Shown here: positions 25,790 to 34,004 of the stretch, one piece after another
Position numbering within the stretch: the first letter of the stretch is position 1
Layout of the letters: every line of letters begins with the position of its first letter
NCBI GenBank assembly: GCA_002408385.1
Contig: DHSB01000176.1
Coordinates: forward strand, 1-35,808
Direction of reading: 5' to 3'
DNA: 35,808 nt
Source: Myxococcales bacterium UBA5297
GTDB taxonomy: Bacteria > Myxococcota > Myxococcia > Myxococcales > UBA5297
Program-made: the position numbers and the translations under genes
The notes under the pieces: model-generated
Databases searched by the model: none
Told to the model about the DNA's origin: nothing
What the model saw: only the letters and a program-made list of their open reading frames with translations

Positions 25790-26481
25790 AACGTCATCTT
25801 TGCGAGGTGAAGTACCTCGTCGAATTCGAGGGCGGCGGGCGTTGCTTCTGCGGCGCCGGCTTCGGAGTGGGCGGAGTCGACCGCACCTTTCTGAAGACCC
25901 CGATGGGGCGAATGATCGTGCCGGGCAGCCACATGAAGGGACTCGCTCGGCAGCGCTGCGAGGAGTTGCTCGAGACCGTCGGAGTGGAGACGACGAGTCC
26001 TCACGACCACGAAGCCGCCAGGCGGTGCGACAACCTCGTCTCACGCCTCTTCGGCCGTCCCGGTCCCGAGAACATCCGCTGCGTCTTCTCGGATCTCGAA
26101 CCCCCGTCGGCCGGCGAAGGCAGCGGAGAGCAGCGCCAGCGTTCCGTCGTCTGGCAGCAGGTGAGGATGAACCGCCGCCTCGGCCGGCCCGAGCACCAGG
26201 CGCTCTTCGACACCGAGTACTCCGTCACAGCCGAGAAGTGGCACGGCTCGGTGACGGTGTGGTTGGACGCGACGGATGGCATGCAACCCGAGCTGACGTT
26301 GGTGTGCGCAGGGCTGCGCCTCATCGATGCCCTGGGTGGCGGCAAGAGCACGGGGGCAGGGACGGTGAAAATTGAGATCAGCGAGGTCCGGCGAGACGGC
26401 CTGTCGGTCAGCCTCGACGAGGTGCTCTCGCCGCTTGCGGACGAGAATTGGCCCCACGATCCGTCAGGAGGCAAGGCGTGA
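25786..26481 (+). CDS. cas7: Cas7-family backbone RAMP (first of three)
   Basis: A 231-residue subunit of the crRNA-binding filament. The GTG at 25786 sits in a GTGA overlap with cas10 and has GGAGG seven bases upstream. RAMP features: PGSHMKG (46-52), an SRLFG segment (86-90) and the glycine-rich loop GGGKSTGAG (184-192). Asp32 in GGVDRTF lies 13 residues before PGS, matching Csm3 Asp33, the target-RNA-cleaving residue. It shares the start KRHLC with the third Cas7 (29157), which suggests duplication, but lacks the RDGV-IDR hairpin of the other two. It overlaps csx10 by four bases. Confidence 0.88.
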   Translation: MKRHLCEVKYLVEFEGGGRCFCGAGFGVGGVDRTFLKTPMGRMIVPGSHMKGLARQRCEELLETVGVETTSPHDHEAARRCDNLVSRLFGRPGPENIRCVFSDLEPPSAGEGSGEQRQRSVVWQQVRMNRRLGRPEHQALFDTEYSVTAEKWHGSVTVWLDATDGMQPELTLVCAGLRLIDALGGGKSTGAGTVKIEISEVRRDGLSVSLDEVLSPLADENWPHDPSGGKA

Positions 26482-27569
26482 GAATACCTGTCACATTCCG
26501 GGCCGAGCTGCTCTCTCCGCTGGTGATCGCGCGCGGACGCAGGGAAAGGGTGCATTCGAGCCTCGACTACATTCCTGGCACCTCGCTGCGCGGCGCCATA
26601 CTGAGCGCCTACATGATGATCAACGGCAAGGACGAGGTGTTCGAGCGGCTGCTGTCGCCCGGGCGCAACGTCTTCCCCTTTCTCTGGCCGGGGCCCGAGG
26701 GAGCCTTGCCATTTGCCCGCTCGGCCGTCAGTTGCAAACGGCACGGCGCGGCCCACGGGCTGTCCGACGTCCTTGTCCCGCACTACAAGGCGCTTGCGGC
26801 CGTGGCGGACGTTCGGGAGCTTGAGCAGGCGATGAAGTGCCCGAAATGCGGCGAGGATCGCAAACCGCATCAGGGCTATCGCAGGGGTGGGGCCGAGTTG
26901 CCTAGGCCGATCTCGACCTCTCGCATGAACGTCGGCATTGATCGGAGGAGGTTGACGGCCGCGCCCCACATCCTGTTCGGAGCCGAGGCGATCGAGCCGG
27001 TGGTAAGAGACGGCGAACGGTGGAAGCCGCTCGATCTTACGGGCCTCGGCTGGATCGAAGAGGAAGACCTCGAGGTCATCGAGCAAATCTCGTCGGCGCC
27101 GCTGTTCATCGGGAAGATGCGATCGCGCGGGTACGGGCGTACCAAGCTTCGCGTCACTCGGCGCGAGCCATTGCGGCGCGCCAAGGAGATCGCGAACAGG
27201 ATCGATTCACTGACCGCGCGGTGCGGTGGCGGTGCAAGGTACTTCACCCTGGATGTCGTCGCGCCGCTCATCGCCTATGACCGCTTTTTGAGGGCGGTCT
27301 CCGACCCGAGTGAATGGCTTCCAAAGGATCTGGAAGCCGAATCGGTGGATGCGATGGCCGGGACGACGATTGTCGCCGGCTGGGACATGGCCGCTCGCAT
27401 GCCGAAGGACGATGAGGAGGCCGTTGCCCCCGGGTCGGCGATCCTCGCCCGCAGCAAGCTCTCGCGGGACGAGCTCGCGCGACGGCTCGTCTCCCATGAG
27501 GAGAGCGGGATAGGCGAGCGGCGAGGAGAAGGTTTCGGCCGAGTGGTCGCCAACGACGGATTTCACTAG
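26478..27569 (+). CDS. csx10: Csx10 (Cas5-like RAMP of subtype III-D)
   Basis: A 363-residue protein expected to cap the crRNA 5' handle in place of Csm4/Cas5. The GTG at 26478 overlaps the previous stop and has AGGAGG seven bases before it. It has the family start (FRAELLSPLVIARG, then SLDYIPGTSLRGA at 28-40), a putative metal site (Cys86, His89, Cys121, Cys124 in CPKC), the STSRMNVGIDRR segment (147-158), and C-terminal glycine loops (FIGKMRSRGYGR about 215, ERRGEGFGRVV near the end). Csx10 is the marker gene of III-D, which sets the subtype. The next gene follows after 19 bases. Confidence 0.88.
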   Translation: MRIPVTFRAELLSPLVIARGRRERVHSSLDYIPGTSLRGAILSAYMMINGKDEVFERLLSPGRNVFPFLWPGPEGALPFARSAVSCKRHGAAHGLSDVLVPHYKALAAVADVRELEQAMKCPKCGEDRKPHQGYRRGGAELPRPISTSRMNVGIDRRRLTAAPHILFGAEAIEPVVRDGERWKPLDLTGLGWIEEEDLEVIEQISSAPLFIGKMRSRGYGRTKLRVTRREPLRRAKEIANRIDSLTARCGGGARYFTLDVVAPLIAYDRFLRAVSDPSEWLPKDLEAESVDAMAGTTIVAGWDMAARMPKDDEEAVAPGSAILARSKLSRDELARRLVSHEESGIGERRGEGFGRVVANDGFH

Positions 27570-27588
27570 CCATCGCGACGAGGGAGAA

Positions 27589-27987
27589 ATGGACCAGCAG
27601 ACTCGAATTGTTTTCGAAAGGGCGGTTGCCCTCATGGCCGACGAGCTCGAGGCTCGCGTGGACGCGCTCGCCAAGGCTTGCGAGGGGCTCGAAAAGACGC
27701 AGATGAGCAACCTGGAGCGCGTGGGGCTCACATCCCGGCGTTTCGGCGACGTCGTCGCGTTCGTCAAGCGCCAGACCGGCAAGGACAAGGGTTGGGCGCA
27801 ACGGGCCGACGCGAAGCCCTTGGGCCAGATCATGGTGGAGTTCCTCGAGGAGCTGCGGAGCAGGGCCGACAAGGCTTGCGACGAGGACCAGAGGCTGGAC
27901 AGGAATGAACTGCGGATGCGCCTTGCGGGCGTGTGCCTGAGGAACATGCACAGCGCCTATCTCTATCGCCGGGAGGTCAAGAACTGA
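27589..27987 (+). CDS. Small helical subunit, Cas11 (Csm2-like) candidate
   Basis: A 132-residue, all-helical, charged protein between csx10 and a second small gene. Segments VGLTSRRFGDVVAFVKRQTG (46-65) and RLAGVCLRNMHSAYLYRREV (near the C-terminus) recall the helical packing and the closing basic/aromatic helix of Csm2-type small subunits, which line the target-RNA channel. Assignment rests on size, helix content and operon position rather than on a clear sequence match. A GAGGGAG ribosome site lies just before the ATG. The stop and the next start share one base (TGATG). Confidence 0.6.
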   Translation: MDQQTRIVFERAVALMADELEARVDALAKACEGLEKTQMSNLERVGLTSRRFGDVVAFVKRQTGKDKGWAQRADAKPLGQIMVEFLEELRSRADKACDEDQRLDRNELRMRLAGVCLRNMHSAYLYRREVKN

Positions 27988-28379
27988 TGCTCGATCCCGC
28001 GCGACTCGACGAGGCGATAGCAAGGGCAGTCCAGCGGGCGATTGAGCTCTATGAGGCGGCCTGCGACGAAAAAAAGATTACCAAAGCGCAACTCGCAGGC
28101 TTCGCCACCCGGGCGGAGAGTCTCGGCAGCAAGGGCCTGGTCGAGCTCATTGAGTCCCAGATCAAGAGGAACAAGCAGAACGAAGCGGCCTCGGCCGAGG
28201 GGAAGGGCACCGTCAGGCCCAAGAATCCCGGGTTCTGGCGGTCAATGAAACGGGTGGTCGAAGAGGACCTCAGTCAGATTTCCGCCGATCACGAAGACGC
28301 CGATGCCGTGCATCGGCTCTTCGCAACGCGCCTTGCCATCGAGTTGCGGTACCAGGCAGCCATCAGGAAGGGGACATGA
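27987..28379 (+). CDS. Second small helical cas-operon protein
   Basis: A 130-residue helical protein that I cannot assign. It starts at the ATG sharing a base with the previous stop, with GGAGG nine bases upstream. It is lysine- and glutamate-rich with a flexible middle (about 65-80). It ends in a helix with LFATRLAIELRYQAAIRKG, similar in character to the last helix of the preceding protein. It may be a second Cas11-type subunit, a diverged duplicate, or a III-D-specific accessory. It overlaps the following Cas7 gene by four bases (ATGA), so it is clearly part of the operon. Confidence 0.6.
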   Translation: MLDPARLDEAIARAVQRAIELYEAACDEKKITKAQLAGFATRAESLGSKGLVELIESQIKRNKQNEAASAEGKGTVRPKNPGFWRSMKRVVEEDLSQISADHEDADAVHRLFATRLAIELRYQAAIRKGT

Positions 28380-29164
28380 TGAAGCTCGAGAGTAGGATTC
28401 GAATCGTCGGGACGATCGAGTTCAATACCCCGTTTCACCTCGGAAGCGGTGAAGAGGGCGCAGCGGCCGCCGACCTCGGGGTACGGCTCGATGTGAACGG
28501 TGCGCCGGTGCTTCCGGGTTCGTCGCTCAAGGGCGTCTTCCGGTCTACCGCCGAGTCGCTGGCGGAGCATCTCGGCATGAAGACGTGCTTTCTCGACAGG
28601 CAACAGGGCTGGTGCGCGGGGAGCTCGGAGGAACTGTCCAAGAGGCAGCTCGAGCGCCTGGAAACAGCGGACGGCCCGACGGTCGACAGGATTCTGGCGG
28701 AGAACGTCTGCGACGTGTGCCGGCTCTTCGGCTCCCTACTCGCACGCGGAAGGCTTCGCTTCCAGGACGCGATGGTCGAGAGCTGGGCCGGGGTTCTCGA
28801 GATCCGCGACGGTGTGGGGATCGACCGCGACGCCGGCACTGCGGTCGTTGGGGTCAAATACAATTACGAAGTAGTCCCGGCAGGCGCCACCTTCAAGTTC
28901 TTGTTGGATGCCGAGAACCTCGCCCCGAGAGAGCGGGCTCTGGTCGCTGTCGTCGTGAGGGAATGGGAACGCGGTGTGCGACTTGGTGGAATGACCTCCC
29001 GGGGAATGGGGGCCGCGCACCTGAAGAACGTGGACATCCGCCAGGTGGACCTCTCCGACCGGTCCCAGCGGTTCGAGTACTTGCTTCACGGGACCATGCC
29101 GTCGCTCACGGCCGACCAGATTGAAGCCGAGATCCGAAACGGACTGGAGGTGGCGAATGCTTAA
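28376..29164 (+). CDS. cas7: Csm3-like Cas7 backbone RAMP (second of three)
   Basis: A 262-residue crRNA-filament subunit with the clearest Csm3 features of the operon. Asp33 (AAAADLG) is at exactly the position of the Csm3 RNase residue, 13 residues before PGSSLKG (47-53). A CDVCRLFG motif (112-119), the hairpin segment RDGVGIDRDAGTA (144-156) and the glycine loop GGMTSRGMG (204-212) follow. It should cut bound target RNA at six-nucleotide intervals together with the other Cas7 subunits. Two adjacent ATGs (28376, 28379) are possible; the first overlaps the upstream stop. The stop overlaps the next start by eight bases. Confidence 0.9.
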   Translation: MMKLESRIRIVGTIEFNTPFHLGSGEEGAAAADLGVRLDVNGAPVLPGSSLKGVFRSTAESLAEHLGMKTCFLDRQQGWCAGSSEELSKRQLERLETADGPTVDRILAENVCDVCRLFGSLLARGRLRFQDAMVESWAGVLEIRDGVGIDRDAGTAVVGVKYNYEVVPAGATFKFLLDAENLAPRERALVAVVVREWERGVRLGGMTSRGMGAAHLKNVDIRQVDLSDRSQRFEYLLHGTMPSLTADQIEAEIRNGLEVANA

Positions 29165-30071
29165 GCGGCATCTGTGCGACGCGCGATTCGAGCTCGAGAT
29201 CGAAGTCAAGGGTCCAGTGCTCATCAAGTCCGGGGAGGCAGGCTTCGCCACCGGCCCCGACATGAGCTTCGTGCGCAGCAACGCCTACGGAGGAGAGACG
29301 CCTCTTCCCTATCTCCCCGGGACGAGCCTGAAGGGAGTGATTCGCTCCCAGGTGGAGCGCATCGCCAGAACACTGAGCGCCCCCGAGACCACTGCGGTTT
29401 GTCTTCCCTATTCCTTCGATAACGGGCCCGAGCAGTCTTGTGGCAAGCGGTTCGACAAGAAGACGCCCAAACCCCAGGTCTATCGGGGCGAGTGTCTTGC
29501 TTGCCGGATGTTTGGATCGCTCGAATTCAAGGGGCGCGTGAACATCGATGATGCATACGCCGTGGATCCGGGGAAGTTGCGTCTCGAGGTGCGTGACGGG
29601 GTGGCCATCGATCGCAAGACGGGCGGCGCGGCAGCGAAGTACGACCTCGAGGTGCTGACGGCGGGGACGTTCAAGACCACGATCCTCGCCAATAACTTCG
29701 AATTGTGGCAACTCGGGGCGCTCGGGCTCGTCCTCGCCGATCTCTGGGACGAGCGGATCAGGTTCGGGCTCGGCACCAGCCGCGGGCTCGGGCACGTCAG
29801 GGGAGAGATCAAGAAGGCCGAGATCCGCTATTCGGCGAAGCACGACGAAACCCTCGTCGGGATCGAACGGCTCGTGAGCGCTGCGGAAAAGGATCAGTAC
29901 GGATTGTTCTCTTCGGGCAACCCCGGGATGAAGCTTCCCCAGGGAATTGCGCAGGGGATCTGGAAGCTGCACCACATCGAACGGACCGACCTGGACTCGG
30001 TATTTGATGCTGGAAGGAATGAGTTCGTGTCGTTCATGGATTCGTACCGGTGGAACGGGGGCCGCGCATGA
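29157..30071 (+). CDS. cas7: Cas7-family backbone RAMP (third of three)
   Basis: A 304-residue subunit; the ATG at 29157 has GGAGG seven bases upstream and lies inside the previous gene. Motifs: PGTSLKG (54-60), CLACRMFG (113-120), hairpin RDGVAIDRKTGGAA (146-159), glycine loop GLGTSRGLG (204-212). Asp35 in TGPDMSF is the candidate RNase residue, with a longer loop (18 residues) before PGT than in the other two. The start KRHLC is shared with the first Cas7. The C-terminal 90 residues after the RAMP core are helical and particular to this copy. It overlaps the Csx19-like gene by four bases. Confidence 0.88.
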   Translation: MLKRHLCDARFELEIEVKGPVLIKSGEAGFATGPDMSFVRSNAYGGETPLPYLPGTSLKGVIRSQVERIARTLSAPETTAVCLPYSFDNGPEQSCGKRFDKKTPKPQVYRGECLACRMFGSLEFKGRVNIDDAYAVDPGKLRLEVRDGVAIDRKTGGAAAKYDLEVLTAGTFKTTILANNFELWQLGALGLVLADLWDERIRFGLGTSRGLGHVRGEIKKAEIRYSAKHDETLVGIERLVSAAEKDQYGLFSSGNPGMKLPQGIAQGIWKLHHIERTDLDSVFDAGRNEFVSFMDSYRWNGGRA

Positions 30072-30538
30072 CGACGCATGTCGGCACATGCGACATATCC
30101 GCGCAGGATGTGAGCGCGGTCCTCGAGGGCGTATCTTGGCCCGCGGACGCCTGGAGCTGGACGCGTGGTCTTGAAGGAGTTCGCCTCGGAACCGCCCTTG
30201 CTGCGAAGGAGCTCGCCAAGGCGCCGCAAGGAAGGGTCTTCTGGCCGAAAGGCGAGGTCAAGTGGCAGGCCCTCGAAAACGGAGTGAGGGTCGTGTACCT
30301 CGGTGAGGCCAAGCTCGCTGAGGGCAGGTTCTCAATGAAGGAGTTCGCGTCGGGAACCGCCGAAGACCGGCGTTTCAAGCTGCACGGCGAAGCCGTCGCC
30401 GAGGGACTGAGAGAAGCGGACGACGGGGCAGTCATAGTAGTCGAGGTGCGCGAGTACCGGTTCGAAGGCTACGGCCGGTTCGAACGGCTCGTGCGCATTT
30501 CAGCGGATTCTCCCCAAAGCTTCGACCAAAAAAGCTAG
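30068..30538 (+). CDS. csx19: Csx19-like type III-D subunit
   Basis: A 156-residue protein starting at an ATGA overlap. Sequence features recall Csx19 (TIGR03984): an N-terminal WSW-containing part, a strand-rich core with RVFWPKGEVKW, then LHGEAVAEG and EYRFEGYGRFERLVRI near the C-terminus. Csx19 is found only with subtype III-D operons and is part of the effector complex; its exact role is not well defined. The match is by pattern from memory, so an alternative is an unrelated operon protein of similar size. The ribosome site is poor, consistent with coupling to the Cas7 gene upstream. Confidence 0.55.
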   Translation: MTTHVGTCDISAQDVSAVLEGVSWPADAWSWTRGLEGVRLGTALAAKELAKAPQGRVFWPKGEVKWQALENGVRVVYLGEAKLAEGRFSMKEFASGTAEDRRFKLHGEAVAEGLREADDGAVIVVEVREYRFEGYGRFERLVRISADSPQSFDQKS

Positions 30539-30549
30539 AGAGGGGCGTC

Positions 30550-32097
30550 ATGCCGAAGGAGCAATCGTTCTACAACCCGTACCGGATTCTCCGCCAGCCG
30601 GCGCGCCCAGATCGCCGCTATCGTCCCGACATCAGCCGATTGCCGGGTTACGTTGGACGCCTCGAGTGCCAACTCGAGGTGCATACTCCGCTCGAAGTGA
30701 ATTATCGGCGTAACGCCAGATTTTATGACGCTCCGCTGGTGCCAGGGACGTCGATCAAGGGCGTCATCCGCAGCGTTGCGGAGTTCGCTGGAAGCGGATG
30801 CATGTCGATCAGCTCGGATCGGCGAGAGGACGGACCCTGGCGCATCTGTGACCAATCGTCCTGCTGCCCCACCTGCGACATGTTCGGCAGATTGAAGGGC
30901 AGTGTTGTGAACCGAGGAAAGGTGCGAATCGGGGACGCCCTCCCGGTGGCGGTTGAGCGAGCCCCTCTGATGAGACTCCTGCAGGGCACGCCCAAAGAGA
31001 CCCACGACGCGTTCTATCCCAGGTCAGGCGCCAACGATTCCTACCGCAAATTCTACCATCACCAGCCGGCGATGGTCTCGCCGAACATGCCGCCAGACAA
31101 GGCGCCGACCAAGAGCATGACTCCCAGCGACATCTTCCCGGTCAAGGCGGGCTCGGTATTCGCCTTCCGGGTCGACTTCGAGGGGCTCGATGCAAGCCAG
31201 GTCGCATTGCTAGTTTGGGCCCTTGAATTGGAACCTGGACTGCTGCACAAGCTTGGCAGGGCGAAGGGAAGAGGGCTCGGAAGCGTCAAGGTACGCCTTA
31301 AGGAATTCTCAATCCAGACTGCGGCGGGACGCTACGCCGGTGAAGGCGCGCGAAACGACTGGCCCGAAGACGTCGAGAAGGCTCTTGCTGATATCAAAGC
31401 GGACACCCGTCTTGACGACCTCCGGAGGATTCTTAGCTGGCAATCGGCGCGGAAGCTCACCCCGATGCGGTATCCGTCTTTCGCTTGGTTCAAGGCGAAC
31501 AGCCAGGTCCAGCTCCGGCGTGTCGGGGAAGTCGTCGAAGGGGTGCCGCGAGACGGCGTCGATCCGGAATTCGTTCAAGTCAAGGCTCGGCCGGCGCCGG
31601 TCGCCGTGGCAGCGAGGACCTTCGAGAGACCAGAGAATTTCGACGAGGTGCTCTGGGCGAAGCTCAACCCGGAAGCTCGCGGCGTGATCGAGCGAATTGG
31701 CAGGCGCCAGTCTCCAAAGGCTGAGGCACAGCCCGTCATCGAAAAGTACAAGGCATCGACCGACCAGGACTTCCGGCGCGGCGTTGTTCTCGCGTTCAGC
31801 AACAGGTTGCCAAAAGAACGAGGCTGGTTGGCGGAGAGGTTCGGAGAAGAGTTTCTTCCTGGGGCCATGCTCGCGCAGGCCGCAGCGGCGGCGTCGCCGA
31901 TGGACGAGGCGATAGACCGCCTCCGTGGTTGCGAGGCCATTAAGGACATAGGGAAGAAGATTCTCGGCAAGGCGGTGTGGGATCAACTCGGTGAGGACGG
32001 GAAGAGACAATTCGCCGGCGAGGTCCGCGAGTGGGCGAAAGGCAAGGGCCTCGAGGATGATGTAGAGACCCTCAAGAAGCTGAAGCCCTATCTCTAG
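30550..32097 (+). CDS. Large RAMP protein (TIGR03986-like) with a helical C-terminal extension
   Basis: A 515-residue type III RAMP. GAGAGGGG precedes the ATG. The N-terminal half has the start FYNPYRILRQP typical of the TIGR03986 group, PGTSIKG (65-71), a Cys cluster (Cys100, 105, 106, 109) running into MFGRLKG, KFYHHQP (167-173), and the glycine loop GRAKGRGLG (236-244). No Asp lies at the spacing used by the other Cas7 proteins; the nearest, Asp60 (FYDAP), is only five residues before PGT, so this subunit may not cut RNA. From about 265 there is a linker and from about 365 a helical, charged domain of about 150 residues that is not part of a RAMP fold and could be a fused small-subunit-like domain. 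Confidence 0.85.
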   Translation: MPKEQSFYNPYRILRQPARPDRRYRPDISRLPGYVGRLECQLEVHTPLEVNYRRNARFYDAPLVPGTSIKGVIRSVAEFAGSGCMSISSDRREDGPWRICDQSSCCPTCDMFGRLKGSVVNRGKVRIGDALPVAVERAPLMRLLQGTPKETHDAFYPRSGANDSYRKFYHHQPAMVSPNMPPDKAPTKSMTPSDIFPVKAGSVFAFRVDFEGLDASQVALLVWALELEPGLLHKLGRAKGRGLGSVKVRLKEFSIQTAAGRYAGEGARNDWPEDVEKALADIKADTRLDDLRRILSWQSARKLTPMRYPSFAWFKANSQVQLRRVGEVVEGVPRDGVDPEFVQVKARPAPVAVAARTFERPENFDEVLWAKLNPEARGVIERIGRRQSPKAEAQPVIEKYKASTDQDFRRGVVLAFSNRLPKERGWLAERFGEEFLPGAMLAQAAAAASPMDEAIDRLRGCEAIKDIGKKILGKAVWDQLGEDGKRQFAGEVREWAKGKGLEDDVETLKKLKPYL

Positions 32098-32137
32098 CCT
32101 CCGTTCAAGCAGAACCAGCCGAGCAAAGGCGATCCGA

Positions 32138-33103
32138 ATGTCCGAGTTGGATTCGAGCCCGGAGGGGGCTGCCTTCGCGGTTTCGGGAGAAGAGCAGATC
32201 TCAGCAGCCGACCTTGTAGCGCGCCGAGGTGCGCTGGCTGGCATTTCGACGGTGCGGGTGCGATTGGAAGCGCGCGGCGCCGGCCGCCTCCCAGCCCTCT
32301 GGACGACCGCCTTGCACGGCACGCTCTTCGCGGCATTGCGCGAGCTGTCCTGCTTCGAGCCCGAACGCGGCTCCTGCGCCGGTTGCGGCCACCTCGGCGA
32401 CTGCAGCTACGCCGCGCTCGCCGAGCCCCCGGGCGATCCCGACAAGGGCGAGGGCGTGACCGATCGCGCCCCTCCGGCGCTCGTGCTCGCCCCCGAGTCG
32501 GCCGACTTCTCCACCACGAGCTTCGAGCTCGCGCGGGGCGACGGCATCGCGGCCCTGCTGACGCTCATCGGCGCTCGGGCGATAGAGCACCGCTCCTTGC
32601 TCGTGGGCGCCCTCAACCGCGCCGCAGCCCGGATGCACGGCGGCACCGCCGGTCGCGAGGGCTTCCTGCGCTTGGCCTCAGTCGATCCAATCGAGAGCGA
32701 GCCGACCGCCGCGCCGCAGCGCGCGCGGCTGACCTTCGTCACCCCCGTTCGCCTCAAGTCGCAGGGGCGGATTCAGAGCGAGCTGGACGCCGAGGTGCTC
32801 TGGCGCAGCCTCGCGCGCCGTGCCGACAGCCTCGCGCGGCTCTACGGCGCCGGTCCGCTCGCCTGGGATCCGGCCGCTACCGCTCCTTTCACCCTCGAGA
32901 CCCTCAAGTCGCGCGTCGTCTCGGTGCAGCGCTTCTCGAACCGGCAGAAGGCCTCGATGACCTGGCCCGGCGTGCTCGCGACCTGTCTGCTCGCGGGCGA
33001 CTCCCTCGCCTCGGCTTGGCCGCTGCTCCACTTCGGCGCCCAGGTCCAGGTGGGCAAGGCCACCTCCTTTGGATTCGGCCGCTATCGGCTCGAGCAAGCC
33101 TGA
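32138..33103 (+). CDS. cas6: Cas6 pre-crRNA endoribonuclease
   Basis: A 321-residue RAMP of the Cas6 type (PF10040-like C-terminal half). Near the N-terminus LWTTALHGTLFAALRELSC leads into a Cys cluster (Cys72, 80, 83, 89) with DCSYAAL, a pattern common in these Cas6 proteins. The C-terminal half has VQRFSNRQKASMTWPG, PLLHFGAQVQVGKATS and the glycine-rich GFGRYRLE. Cas6 cuts in the repeat and leaves 2',3'-cyclic phosphate ends. The catalytic residue is not obvious; His60 is one candidate. The gene looks richer in G/C than the effector genes before it and more like the flanks. The 40-base gap and weak ribosome site suggest somewhat separate expression. Confidence 0.88.
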   Translation: MSELDSSPEGAAFAVSGEEQISAADLVARRGALAGISTVRVRLEARGAGRLPALWTTALHGTLFAALRELSCFEPERGSCAGCGHLGDCSYAALAEPPGDPDKGEGVTDRAPPALVLAPESADFSTTSFELARGDGIAALLTLIGARAIEHRSLLVGALNRAAARMHGGTAGREGFLRLASVDPIESEPTAAPQRARLTFVTPVRLKSQGRIQSELDAEVLWRSLARRADSLARLYGAGPLAWDPAATAPFTLETLKSRVVSVQRFSNRQKASMTWPGVLATCLLAGDSLASAWPLLHFGAQVQVGKATSFGFGRYRLEQA

Positions 33104-33283
33104 GCGCGGCCTCCCGTTCATTGACAGCCGAATAGCTGGCAAAACAACTGCTGAAACATTCCTCGATGAGGGGATTGGTCAATCGATTCGCCGGAGGTGT
33201 TCCGATGGAGGCCTCCGCGTTCATCCCCGGCGCGTCAGACCCGTCGCCCAACCTACGTCGATTCGGACAGCCAAGGAGGCCAA

Positions 33284-33706
33284 ATGCTGCGACTGCTCCT
33301 GATCGAAGACGACGAGCTCCGCTACTAACGTTTCACCGAGTGGTTGCCGCGGGACGTGCGCCTGGTGTGGGCACAGAACGCGGGGACCGCCCTCGGCATG
33401 CTCAAGAGGCTCGAGCCGGGCGAGTACGCCGGCATCCTTTTCGACCACGACCTCGAGAAGCGGGCGGCGACGCCGGATGGCGCGCGCTTCAACGGCAGCC
33501 ACGTCGTCGAAGCGCTGCTCAATCGGAGCGCGGCCCAGCGCGACATCCCCGTCCTCGTCCACTCGATGAACGTGAAGCGGCCGCAGATGGCCGAGCGGCT
33601 CGAGGGCGCCGGCTACCTGGTGACCCGAGTCACCATGGCGGACCTCACCCGCGAGCGGTTCCTCGAATGGCTTGAGGAGGTCCGCGAGGAGCTCGACGCC
33701 GACTGA
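33284..33706 (+). pseudogene. Cyclic-phosphate-processing receiver-like protein with an in-frame stop
   Basis: A CheY-like domain of 140 codons starting at the ATG at 33284 with AAGGAGG upstream. After LLLIEDDELRY a TAA codon (33326-33328) interrupts the frame. The same frame continues with RFTEWLPRDVRLVWAQN to the stop at 33706. A CAA-to-TAA change would explain it. The signatures DHDL (in ILFDHDLEKR) and HSMN (in VLVHSMNVKR) are those of the cyclic-phosphate-processing receiver family, proposed to act on cyclic phosphates in RNA repair or nucleotide signalling rather than in phosphorelay. A TTG at 33344 could restart translation but has no ribosome site. It lies 180 bases after cas6. Confidence 0.72.
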
Positions 33707-34004
33707 GCTTGCGGGCCAAGGCTCGGCTCTCCCGAGGTCTGCCTGCGCGCGCGGTTCTCGAATGACCAGGTGCGCGCACCGCCAGGTCCGGCCGACACGA
33801 AGGCCGCCCTCCGTTCGCCGGCACCAGGGTCGGGGCTTCGAGGCCGCCCCGGCAACGCAGGCCGCCGAGACGGCTCCGGTCCCTTCCTCCTCGAATCGCC
33901 GCCTTCCGTTTGGCCGGCACGAAGCCCGGCCCTCGGCTCTGTCAGACCCCCGCGGCCCCGGCCGTCCTCCCTGGTGAAGCCCAACGCCAGCCAGGAGGGA
34001 CGCG
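33707..34004. other. Intergenic stretch before the TPR gene
   Basis: No gene is seen in these 298 bases. They are GC-rich with several inverted fragments reminiscent of the dispersed repeat of the left end (GGCCAAGGCTC near 33715 also occurs near 260), but no continuous match. The ribosome site AGGAGG for the next gene lies at its end. Confidence 0.35.

Noticed and set aside
33104..33283. Possible CRISPR array or promoter after cas6
   Set aside because: There is no repeat unit. TTGACA at 33121 is a perfect -35 hexamer, but the bases at the -10 position (ACAACT) fit poorly.
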